Assembly: GCA_937927525.1 (NCBI GenBank)
Contig: CALBDR010000186.1
Coordinates: forward strand, 1 to 8,126
Direction: 5' to 3'
From: an uncultured Candidatus Melainabacteria bacterium
GTDB lineage: Bacteria > Cyanobacteriota > Vampirovibrionia > LMEP-6097
Length of the DNA: 8,126 nucleotides
The notes under the pieces were generated by a model, which had not been told where the DNA came from, did not search any database, and saw only the letters and a list, made by a program, of their open reading frames with translations. Within the stretch, counting starts at the first letter, position 1. Every line of letters begins with the position of its first letter. Made by a program: the position numbers and the translations under genes. Of the stretch, positions 1-6,083 are shown piece after piece.

Positions 1-1
1 A

Positions 2-547
2 GCCATTACATACAAAGCAGCAAAAGCAAAAGTTCCAATTTTGTTTTCAAATCACATTTATGAAGGTATGGAGATGTTTCCAAGCTTGATTAAAAATCAA
101 GCCGGAGGCAAAGGACCGATTTATCTTGCTTCTATTCTTGTACAGCTAGCTCTAAAAAACGAAAAGGTTTCAGAAAATCCTGAAGAAAAGTCTATAGCAA
201 TTGCTCATAATGTATCTGGAATAACAATGAGTGCACTTACTGTTAAAAACAGAATCGTGCCTCCGTTTTTAAAGACAGAGTTGTACTTGAATTTTAAAAC
301 AGGTCTGGATATAAATGCTGGTTTGTTTGACATAGCTTTGGCATTTGGTGTAATTGAGCAAACAGGTAAAACTTATTCATTTAATAATGAAAGTATTGGC
401 TATCGTAAAAATATTGAAAAAAATGCAGAACTATGGGAAAAGATTTGTCCAGTACTAGAAGAAACATTGAGCAAAGAGCTCCGTTATGGAGATTGTTCTA
501 TAGTTGAAAAAGAAGAAGATGAGATAGATAATATTGACGATGAATAA
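2..547 (+). CDS. uvsX: UvsX/RecA-like recombinase, C-terminal part (5' truncated by window)
   Basis: Open from the first bases of the window; 181 residues are visible, beginning A-I-T-Y-K-A-A-K, so the real start lies upstream. UvsX is the phage RecA homologue: it forms ATP-dependent filaments on single-stranded DNA and drives strand exchange for repair and recombination-dependent replication. The visible part holds the end of the ATPase core, including an S-N-H-x-Y segment about 17 residues in that matches the conserved SNH of UvsX, then a G-G-K-G-P-I-Y loop region, then a K-N-R-I-V-P-P-F strand and a GLFD-I-A-L-A-F-G segment typical of the C-terminal half. The protein ends in a strongly acidic tail (E-E-D-E-I-D-N-I-D-D-E), as T4 UvsX does. 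The Walker A motif is outside the window. It overlaps the next gene, a helicase, by 8 bases; uvsX followed by the helicase is also the T4 order. Identification is by recalled similarity to T4 UvsX, not by a search. Confidence 0.88.
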   Translation, partial: AITYKAAKAKVPILFSNHIYEGMEMFPSLIKNQAGGKGPIYLASILVQLALKNEKVSENPEEKSIAIAHNVSGITMSALTVKNRIVPPFLKTELYLNFKTGLDINAGLFDIALAFGVIEQTGKTYSFNNESIGYRKNIEKNAELWEKICPVLEETLSKELRYGDCSIVEKEEDEIDNIDDE

Positions 548-1907
548 AAAGTCGTCTGCTCTTAATCTGGATTATTTTGAAAATATTCTTCTGCTTAAGA
601 TATTAACTGATTCAGATTATTTAAATTCATTAATAACTCACCTAAACCCTGAGTTCTTTAATAATAAAGATATCAGCTGTTTGGTATCTCACATTATTAG
701 TTTTTATAATGAAAGAGGTTCTGTTCCTTCAATAACAGAAATTAAAGCAAGATTAGTTACTGACAAAGACAAAACTTCTCTTGCTAACATTAAAGAGTTA
801 TTATCAGAAATTGAGCCAAGTATTAATAAAGATGAACTTTTAGAAAATACTGAAAAGTTCTTAAAAGAGCGCTACATCTACAAGATTATTCTGAACGTAG
901 CTGAACAATTTTCTTCTACTAGCTTTAACTTAGAAGAGGTATTGGTTGAGTTTGAAAAGGCATACAGTATTTCTTTAAAAGAGGATCTCGGACACTGGTA
1001 TTTAGAAGACATTGACAAACATGCAAAAGAGCTAACAGCTGTATATAATCCTATTCCTACATCTTGGAATTTCTTTGATGAAAAAACTGAAGGAGGATTA
1101 TTTCCAAAAACCTTGACTGTATTTGCTGGTCAGGTTAACGTAGGAAAGTCTATCGTACTCGGTAACCTTGCTTCAAACATGCTTTTAGCCGATAAAAATG
1201 TCTTATTGATTTCATTGGAAATGTCTGAGTTTATGTATGCTAAACGTATTAGTGCTCAGCTAACACAAATACCCCATAATGATCTCAAACTATATACAGA
1301 TGAACTAACGAGTCAAATCAAACACCTTAAGCAAAAACTTCAGAGTAAATTAGTTATTAAAGAATATGCTCCTAAAACAGTAACCGTTAGGCACATAGAT
1401 TCTTATATTACAAAACTAAAAAGAAAAGGCTTCAATCCAGATATTATTATAATTGATTATATTAATTTAATACATCCTGTTGGAAAAAATCTCAATTCTT
1501 ATGCTGAAGTAAAAGAAATAGCAGAACACCTAAGAGCACTATCATTTAAATACAATTTACCGATCGTATCTGCAACCCAATTAAACAGAGGAAGCTTTAA
1601 TACTTCATCTCCAGGAATGGAGGGAATTGCAGAATCTATTGGCTTAGCGGCTACATGTGATGTAATTTGTTCTTTGTGGCAAGAAGAAGAAGATAAAGAA
1701 TTAGGGATTATTAACATGGGTATGCAAAAAAATAGATTTGGACCCAATTATGGACATGGAGCATTCAAATGTAATTACGATACTCTTACTCTTAAAGAAA
1801 CTAACCCCGATTATTTCGAGGAAGATTCATCAACAGCCGAAGCTAATACAATTAACAGATTGGATCAAGCTCTAACAAATATTACTAATTCAAGCGATGA
1901 TAAATAA
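540..1907 (+). CDS. Replicative DNA helicase, gp41/DnaB family
   Basis: 455-residue RecA-fold hexameric helicase that would unwind the phage replication fork 5'-3' and work with a primase. Using ATG at 540: an all-helical N-terminal domain covers about residues 1-150, followed by the ATPase domain. The Walker A motif is GQVNVGKS (197-204), matching the VNVGKS signature of T4 gp41; SLEMSE lies at 225-230 (the DnaB H1a-type motif), Walker B is IIIIDYINL around 302-310, and SATQLNR (344-350) matches motif H3 with its Gln sensor. Length is close to T4 gp41 (about 475). An in-frame TTG at 534 would add two residues (M-T-M-N); ATG 540 is preferred. The gene overlaps the uvsX stop by 8 bases and the next gene by 11, so translation is probably coupled; there is no clear Shine-Dalgarno. 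The C-terminal 35 or so residues are Asp/Ser/Asn/Thr-rich and probably disordered. Confidence 0.93.
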   Translation: MNKKSSALNLDYFENILLLKILTDSDYLNSLITHLNPEFFNNKDISCLVSHIISFYNERGSVPSITEIKARLVTDKDKTSLANIKELLSEIEPSINKDELLENTEKFLKERYIYKIILNVAEQFSSTSFNLEEVLVEFEKAYSISLKEDLGHWYLEDIDKHAKELTAVYNPIPTSWNFFDEKTEGGLFPKTLTVFAGQVNVGKSIVLGNLASNMLLADKNVLLISLEMSEFMYAKRISAQLTQIPHNDLKLYTDELTSQIKHLKQKLQSKLVIKEYAPKTVTVRHIDSYITKLKRKGFNPDIIIIDYINLIHPVGKNLNSYAEVKEIAEHLRALSFKYNLPIVSATQLNRGSFNTSSPGMEGIAESIGLAATCDVICSLWQEEEDKELGIINMGMQKNRFGPNYGHGAFKCNYDTLTLKETNPDYFEEDSSTAEANTINRLDQALTNITNSSDDK

Positions 1908-2784
1908 AAATGTAACAGTTTTTACTCACAGTGATTTAGACGGTGTTGTCTCGTATCTAGTTTTATGCTGGCTATATAATCAAAAATTAAATGTTATACC
2001 GACAACTCCTAGCAAACTTGAGCGTGACTATCAAAACTGGAAAAATGCCAATAATAAAGCTGACAAGCTATTCTTTTTAGACTTAGATGTAACATCGATT
2101 GGCAAATTTATAGATAATACTAAAACGGTTATATTAGATCATCATAAAACAAACATATATCCATTTAGCCACGCCACAACAGTCATATATAATGAAACTT
2201 CTTGTGCTAAGCTTCTTTATAATACATTTTTTAAGAACAATAACACCAAACAATTATCCGACAAACAAAAGACACTCATTGCTTTGGCAGATGATTGGGA
2301 CTCAAACACAAGAGCTACACCTTTGTCTGAAAAACTAAATATAGTTTATCATAACACAAATAATAAATTTTCTTCGTTCGTCGAAGATTACTACTACGGC
2401 TTCGAGCCGTTTGATAAATTTAAACAGAACACAATACTTTTATACAAAAAACATTGTGCGGAATATTTGAACACGCTAAAACCCTTTACGTATATAGGTG
2501 AAGTGAAGTTTGAAGAAACTGTAGCAAAAGTTGGTGCAGTGTTTTGCAATAAATTTGTTCAAGAATGTTGTGATTATCTCTTTAACAAATACGATGTTGA
2601 TATATCAATAGCAGTTCTACTCGAGCAAAAAAGAATTGCAGTTCGTAGAAATAGTAACAACACCATTGATATAACAAAGTTTGTTCAGAGAATTGCACAT
2701 GGAGGAGGTCATGAGGCAGCAGCTGGAGGTACACTAACAGAAGAATTTATAGAGTTTACAAAACAATTAAAGCCAGTTAATTAA
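1897..2784 (+). CDS. DHH/DHHA1-family phosphoesterase (RecJ- or NrnA-like exonuclease)
   Basis: 295 residues with the full metal-binding set of the DHH superfamily: HSDLDG (11-16, motif I), FLDLD (60-64, motif II), LDHHKT (80-85, the DHH motif), LADDWD (130-135, motif IV), and a C-terminal DHHA1 domain ending in GGGHEAAAGG (269-278). These enzymes use two Mn/Mg ions to cleave phosphodiesters; family members include the 5'-3' ssDNA exonuclease RecJ, the nanoRNase/pAp phosphatase NrnA and cyclic-di-AMP phosphodiesterases. The length suits a minimal DHH-DHHA1 protein such as NrnA; there is no room for the OB-fold domain of RecJ. It overlaps the helicase gene by 11 bases and lies two genes upstream of the gp59-like candidate, so a role in processing replication intermediates (primers, flaps, short oligonucleotides) is inferred. 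All catalytic residues look intact. The start ATG has no Shine-Dalgarno; it lies inside the end of the helicase gene. Exact substrate cannot be read from sequence. Confidence 0.9.
   Translation: MINKNVTVFTHSDLDGVVSYLVLCWLYNQKLNVIPTTPSKLERDYQNWKNANNKADKLFFLDLDVTSIGKFIDNTKTVILDHHKTNIYPFSHATTVIYNETSCAKLLYNTFFKNNNTKQLSDKQKTLIALADDWDSNTRATPLSEKLNIVYHNTNNKFSSFVEDYYYGFEPFDKFKQNTILLYKKHCAEYLNTLKPFTYIGEVKFEETVAKVGAVFCNKFVQECCDYLFNKYDVDISIAVLLEQKRIAVRRNSNNTIDITKFVQRIAHGGGHEAAAGGTLTEEFIEFTKQLKPVN
2371..2410 (+). other. Two adjacent perfect short hairpins inside the DHH gene
   Basis: TCTTCG (2371-2376) pairs with CGAAGA (2382-2387) around a 5-base loop, and ACGGCT (2396-2401) pairs with AGCCGT (2405-2410) around a 3-base loop. 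Both are perfect 6-bp stems only 8 bases apart; the second is unusually GC-rich for this window and runs into TTT. They are fully inside coding sequence, so they may be chance; a transcript pause or processing site is possible. Confidence 0.3.
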
Positions 2785-2790
2785 CTCTAA

Positions 2791-3162
2791 ATGTTTGACG
2801 AAACAGTAGAATTTTCTTTAGAATTAAACAGCTCAACGGCTGATCCTGCAGAAAGAATTAAGTTTAATGAATTTATTAGTGGCTTGCTTAAAGCCGGTTC
2901 TTTCATTTCGATGATTGAAAACAAAAAGATAAACACGACAAATTTGTTTTTATTGCTTTTAGAAAAAAAAGAATATCAAGATTTTTTTGTTGATGTAACT
3001 TCAACCAAAAATTTTAGAGAAGCTATTTCTTTACTGTTGCAATTGTACCCCAATCTTGTAAAATCTAAATTTACAAAGTCCTATATAAGAAAAATAAATG
3101 GTCCCGTTAAAAAAACCAATCTCGACTCAAGAGCTAAGCGAACTCGAAAAGCTCATTTATAA
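2791..3162 (+). CDS. Hypothetical protein, 123 aa, in the position of T4 gene 33
   Basis: No family recognised. The protein starts with an acidic-hydrophobic stretch (M-F-D-E-T-V-E-F), has predicted helical segments at about 22-42 and 50-62 (N-L-F-L-L-L-L-E) and 74-92 (F-R-E-A-I-S-L-L-L-Q-L), and ends in a basic tail rich in Lys and Arg (K-R-T-R-K-A-H-L). It begins 6 bases after the DHH stop and overlaps the next gene by 65 bases, so it is part of the same operon. In T4 the gene immediately before 59 and 32 is gene 33, the late-transcription coactivator of similar size (112 aa), so a gp33-like role is suggested by position only. The T4 gp33 C-terminal clamp-binding motif (acidic and hydrophobic) is not seen; the tail here is instead basic, which argues against simple orthology. 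No Shine-Dalgarno; leader is TAATTAACTCTAA. Confidence 0.75.
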   Translation: MFDETVEFSLELNSSTADPAERIKFNEFISGLLKAGSFISMIENKKINTTNLFLLLLEKKEYQDFFVDVTSTKNFREAISLLLQLYPNLVKSKFTKSYIRKINGPVKKTNLDSRAKRTRKAHL

Positions 3163-3784
3163 TAAGCATCTAGCAACATCCCGTTCTCTTAGATCTAAGC
3201 CATTTAAATTTAAAAAAAACTTTAAAGATTTGGATAATTCCAAACGCTTCTTCTTGAGAAGAATTGCCACACTTCTGAAAAAACATCCTACTATTAATCT
3301 AGATACATTTTTTATAGCTCCGTACAAGCTTTATCCAGATGTAGAGTTTTTTGGTTTAGATTACTTTGCATCGATGAGAGCAATCAAATCTTATACAATG
3401 TATAAGCAAATGTTGTTTTTAGAAGATCCTGACAGTCAATTGGATCAAATAAAGAAAAGCTTAGAGTTTATTGTTAAGTTTTGCATTAAAAGTAAAATTC
3501 AATTGTACAAATACCCTAGACACAAAACTGCTGATTTATATACATGGATGATACATTATAAAGAAAATTCTATTAATCCGTATGTGATGATGGAATTTAA
3601 AAACACCTATTCTTCATTATTAGAATTAAGCGAAGACGTACAACGCTTTTATGTTAATAATTTTGTAGATCAATATAAAAGCTTATATTTAAAATATTCT
3701 TCGTCAGCTGTAATCAAAAACTATTTACAGAAAACACTTCCCGTTCTTGAAGCTTTTGTTGAAAAGCAGTTGACGTCTATGTAA
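3098..3784 (+). CDS. Probable gp59-like helicase loader
   Basis: 228 residues, very Lys-, Tyr- and Phe-rich and mostly alpha-helical; T4 gp59 is 217 residues of similar character. Parallels seen by eye: an R-F-F-x-R-R-I-A-T-L-L-K segment (50-61) that lines up with the K-Y-F-F-Q-K-L-S-E-K region of gp59; an FFIAPYKLYPD segment (71-81); and then a D-Y-F-A-S-M-R-A-I-K-S-Y helix (88-99) followed by K-K-S-L-E-F-I-V-K-F-C (119-129), which parallels the D-A-L-V-F-Y-R-E-Y and E-E-D-I-R-N-I helices. gp59 binds forked DNA and gp32 and loads the gp41 helicase. Position directly upstream of the gp32-like gene matches T4 order 59-32, and the helicase is encoded nearby. The ATG overlaps the previous gene by 65 bases; no later Met precedes the conserved core (next is residue 93), so this start is preferred. 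Assignment rests on weak similarity plus synteny. It could instead be an unrelated helical protein. Confidence 0.6.
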   Translation: MVPLKKPISTQELSELEKLIYNKHLATSRSLRSKPFKFKKNFKDLDNSKRFFLRRIATLLKKHPTINLDTFFIAPYKLYPDVEFFGLDYFASMRAIKSYTMYKQMLFLEDPDSQLDQIKKSLEFIVKFCIKSKIQLYKYPRHKTADLYTWMIHYKENSINPYVMMEFKNTYSSLLELSEDVQRFYVNNFVDQYKSLYLKYSSSAVIKNYLQKTLPVLEAFVEKQLTSM

Positions 3785-3788
3785 GTTT

Positions 3789-4730
3789 ATGTATAATATT
3801 TCTAAAATTATGAACACAACTATAAACACAAAGTCTATGTTTGATGCTATCAAACAATCTTTAACTAACTCAGAAAGTTCATCATCTAATGGTGGTCTTT
3901 ACAAAGAAATTCTACGCTTTACAGCTGGAAACACATATCAGGTTCGTTTGGTTCCTAATTCCAACTCTCCCAAAGAAACCTTGTTTCACTACTATCACCA
4001 TGCTTGGAATTCTAACTCTACTGGAAAATTCATTATGGTAACATGTCCGACTACATACGGGGAAACCTGTCCTATTGATGCCTATTATCTTAAAACATAT
4101 CGAACTGGAACAGAAACTGAAAAAAATGCTGCTGCCCCTCTTTCCCGTAAAGAAAACTGGATGGTTAATGTATATGTTGTTTCAGATCCAACCAATCCAG
4201 AAAATGAGGGCAAAGTAAAAATCTTGCGCTATGGAAAAGAGTTAGCAAAAATTATTCAATCGGCTATTGACGGTGATGATGCTGAAGAATTTGGTGTAGA
4301 AAAAATCTTTGATGTTGCAAATGGTTCTACACTCAGAATCAAATGTGAAAGTCGTACAGGAGATAGGAGAGGTAGTTCTAAACAGTTTATTACCTACTCC
4401 TCTTCAAAGTTCCTGTCACCATCTAGTCTGGATTTGGATGATACGAAGATTCAAGAAATTCATAATTCAATTCATAATCTTAAATCCGTAAACAAGCAAA
4501 CAACACCTGCAGAAATGCAACGTCTATTGGATGAACACTTTTTCAACCTAACCACTGGATCGGTTGATGATGAGATTGAAACTGAAAGCACTGATACAAC
4601 CTCTCTACATTCAGAAACAAAACCTTCCATTACAGTAGCAACTAGCTCTGAAACTAATACAGAAGACACTTCTTCATCAGACGAAGAGTCGACTGATGAC
4701 AAAATCAAAAAAATCTTAGCTGATCTCTAA
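3789..4730 (+). CDS. Single-stranded DNA-binding protein, gp32 family
   Basis: 313 residues with the gp32 layout. Residues 1-30 are a Ser/Thr/Asn-rich N-terminal region holding only N-T-K-S in place of the strongly basic LAST motif of T4 gp32. The OB-fold core follows, with Y-Q-V-R-L-V-P-N (50-57; cf. V-I-R-F-L-P-S in T4) and a zinc-site region: His70/His71, Cys86, then CPID (94-97) where T4 has CPVC, so the fourth zinc ligand is Asp rather than Cys. W-M-V-N-V-Y-V-V, then D-P-x-N-P-E-N-E-G-K-V (about 135-147) match the W-A-N-I-L-V-V-K-D-P-A-A-P-E-N-E-G-K-V of T4 closely. The C-terminus is a long acidic, Ser/Thr-rich linker ending K-K-I-L-A-D-L, like D-L-L-N-D-L in T4, used to recruit partners. 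It lies 4 bases after the gp59-like gene. A second in-frame ATG at 3810 (M-N-T-T) is an equally possible start; neither has a Shine-Dalgarno. Confidence 0.9.
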   Translation: MYNISKIMNTTINTKSMFDAIKQSLTNSESSSSNGGLYKEILRFTAGNTYQVRLVPNSNSPKETLFHYYHHAWNSNSTGKFIMVTCPTTYGETCPIDAYYLKTYRTGTETEKNAAAPLSRKENWMVNVYVVSDPTNPENEGKVKILRYGKELAKIIQSAIDGDDAEEFGVEKIFDVANGSTLRIKCESRTGDRRGSSKQFITYSSSKFLSPSSLDLDDTKIQEIHNSIHNLKSVNKQTTPAEMQRLLDEHFFNLTTGSVDDEIETESTDTTSLHSETKPSITVATSSETNTEDTSSSDEESTDDKIKKILADL

Positions 4731-4737
4731 TAAATTT

Positions 4738-5583
4738 ATGCCTAGAATAAAAACTAATAACGACATTCCTGATATCCAAAATACATTGGACGGGTTCCCT
4801 AAAAAATACATTCCGAAAGTTGGTTCACGCAATATTGTGGTTCCGATGGAAATTGTTAGGAGAGACGGAAGTATTAATCCGACAAAAGCTGTGATTAGTA
4901 TGTATACGGATCTAACCCCGGAAGTTAAGGGTACTAACATGAGTAGATACCGTATCCTCGTTGAGGAAGCAATTGCAAACAAAACTCACAGAATCGATGA
5001 GCTTATGTCCGTTCTACTGGATGAATGTAAAGAGCGTCTCAAATCAGATAATGCTTATATCAAAATTAAATTTGATTACTTTACTGTTAAGGAAGCTCCT
5101 GTATCGAAAATCAAGTCTCATATGGATTATAAAGGTTCGTTTGAAGGAAGACTTATCAATGGAGAGAAAAGATATTATTTGTCAGCAAATGTATTGTATG
5201 CTTCTCTTTGTCCGTGCTCTAAAGAAATTAGTGATTACGGAGCTCACAATCAACAATCATACGCAGATGTTACAGTTGAGCTAAATAAAGAAAACCTATC
5301 TGCTGGCAATAAGTTTTGGTTTGAAGAGCTGATTGCTGCAGTTGAGGATAGTTGCTCAGCCCCTATAGTCAATGCACTAAAGCGCGTAGATGAAGCCTAT
5401 CAAACAGAACTGATGTATGAAAATCCCGTCTTTGTGGAAGATATGGTTCGCAAAGTGGCAGAAAAGCTCGATATACATTTAGATAAACGCATTAAAGACT
5501 ATCTGGTAATTGTAAATCACTTTGAAAGCATTCATAGCTCTACAGCAGTAAGCGTTATTAATGCTGGAAGAGACTTGAGATAA
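4738..5583 (+). CDS. folE2: GTP cyclohydrolase I, FolE2 type (GCYH-IB)
   Basis: 281 residues, the usual size for FolE2. The family makes 7,8-dihydroneopterin triphosphate from GTP, the first step to tetrahydrofolate and to 7-deazaguanine (preQ0, queuosine) compounds. Visible features: P-D-I-Q-N near the N-terminus (11-15), as in the PDVQ of FolE2; K-V-G-S-R-N-I-V-V-P (27-36); and the diagnostic active-site stretch L-C-P-C-S-K-E-I-S-x-Y-G-A-H-N-Q (157-172), giving metal and catalytic candidates Cys158, Cys160 and His170. Further on are E-N-P (228-230) and N-H-F-E-S-I-H (260-266) with Glu263 and His266. The usual second His after ESIH appears to be Ser-Ser-Thr here. It begins 7 bases after the SSB stop, in the replication operon, and overlaps the next gene by one base (TAATG). 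No queC, queD, queE or transglycosylase gene is in the window, so the pathway served is unknown. Function is confident from motifs; biological role is inferred. Confidence 0.92.
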   Translation: MPRIKTNNDIPDIQNTLDGFPKKYIPKVGSRNIVVPMEIVRRDGSINPTKAVISMYTDLTPEVKGTNMSRYRILVEEAIANKTHRIDELMSVLLDECKERLKSDNAYIKIKFDYFTVKEAPVSKIKSHMDYKGSFEGRLINGEKRYYLSANVLYASLCPCSKEISDYGAHNQQSYADVTVELNKENLSAGNKFWFEELIAAVEDSCSAPIVNALKRVDEAYQTELMYENPVFVEDMVRKVAEKLDIHLDKRIKDYLVIVNHFESIHSSTAVSVINAGRDLR

Positions 5584-6083
5584 TGAACACACAAGATAAA
5601 CTAGCTGCTGCTACTATTGCTAAAATATTTGGCAGTGAAATGTTGTACGTTCAGCAAAATGCTAAAACGGATGGTGGAGCAACTCCTAATGTTAGCATTA
5701 TGCATCCGCGAGATATTTTGCAGAACAATACTTCACCAAACATTCAATATTCTTCTCAACAGGAAAAACGTATTATTGAGGCATTACAAAGAGAAGCTGA
5801 ATCAGCTTGTCCTCTTCCTCAAGAAACTCATTCTCAACCTGCACCAGCTACAGCTCCTCCAGTCGCAGCTCCTCCAATTCAGAATGCAGCTTCTTCTGCT
5901 GCTGTTCAAAATGTTAGACAAGAATTTGCAACAGTGCCTCCAACAGTACAACAAGTTAGAGTAACCGAAGATAATGTTTGGGAAAGAATAGCACTGAGTT
6001 TAGAAAAAATTGCTCATAGATTAGACTCCATTGATTTTTCTGTTAAAAAAGTCAGGAAAAGTCGAAGGAAAATACAACAATGA
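5583..6083 (+). CDS. Hypothetical protein with Pro/Ala/Gln-rich linker and basic helical tail
   Basis: 166 residues, family unknown to me. It has three parts: an N-terminal section (1-75) with a short helix K-L-A-A-A-T-I-A-K-I-F and another at 58-75; a low-complexity, probably disordered linker (about 76-125) rich in Pro, Ala, Gln and Ser; and a C-terminal amphipathic helix (W-E-R-I-A-L-S-L-E-K-I-A-H-R-L, 133-147) followed by a very basic end (K-K-V-R-K-S-R-R-K). The layout of two ordered ends joined by a flexible linker suggests a protein-protein or DNA-tethering role, but this is inference. It overlaps the folE2 stop by 1 base and the clamp start by 4 bases (ATGA), so it is translationally coupled to both. 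It is the only complete gene in the window ending in TGA, which is dictated by the overlap. No signal peptide or membrane segment. Confidence 0.8.
   Translation: MNTQDKLAAATIAKIFGSEMLYVQQNAKTDGGATPNVSIMHPRDILQNNTSPNIQYSSQQEKRIIEALQREAESACPLPQETHSQPAPATAPPVAAPPIQNAASSAAVQNVRQEFATVPPTVQQVRVTEDNVWERIALSLEKIAHRLDSIDFSVKKVRKSRRKIQQ

Noticed and set aside
534..539. TTG at 534 as the helicase start
   Set aside because: It adds only two residues, and ATG at 540 is in frame immediately after; ATG is favoured without contrary evidence.
1499..1747. Open frame on the - strand inside the helicase gene (82 codons)
   Set aside because: Wholly antisense to the conserved helicase Walker B and motif H3 region; no recognisable product and no separate promoter or leader. 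Treated as a shadow.
4472..4982. Two - strand open frames across the SSB tail and folE2 start
   Set aside because: The first mirrors the Ser/Thr/Asp-rich SSB tail as a Ser/Val-rich frame; the second looks hydrophobic only because it is antisense to folE2. Both oppose well-supported genes in an all-plus operon.
4961..5284. + strand second-frame open frame inside folE2
   Set aside because: The folE2 frame carries the active-site motifs over the same bases; the alternative has no motif. Similar in-gene frames at 4309-4491, 5617-5964 and 7153-7368 were rejected for the same reason.
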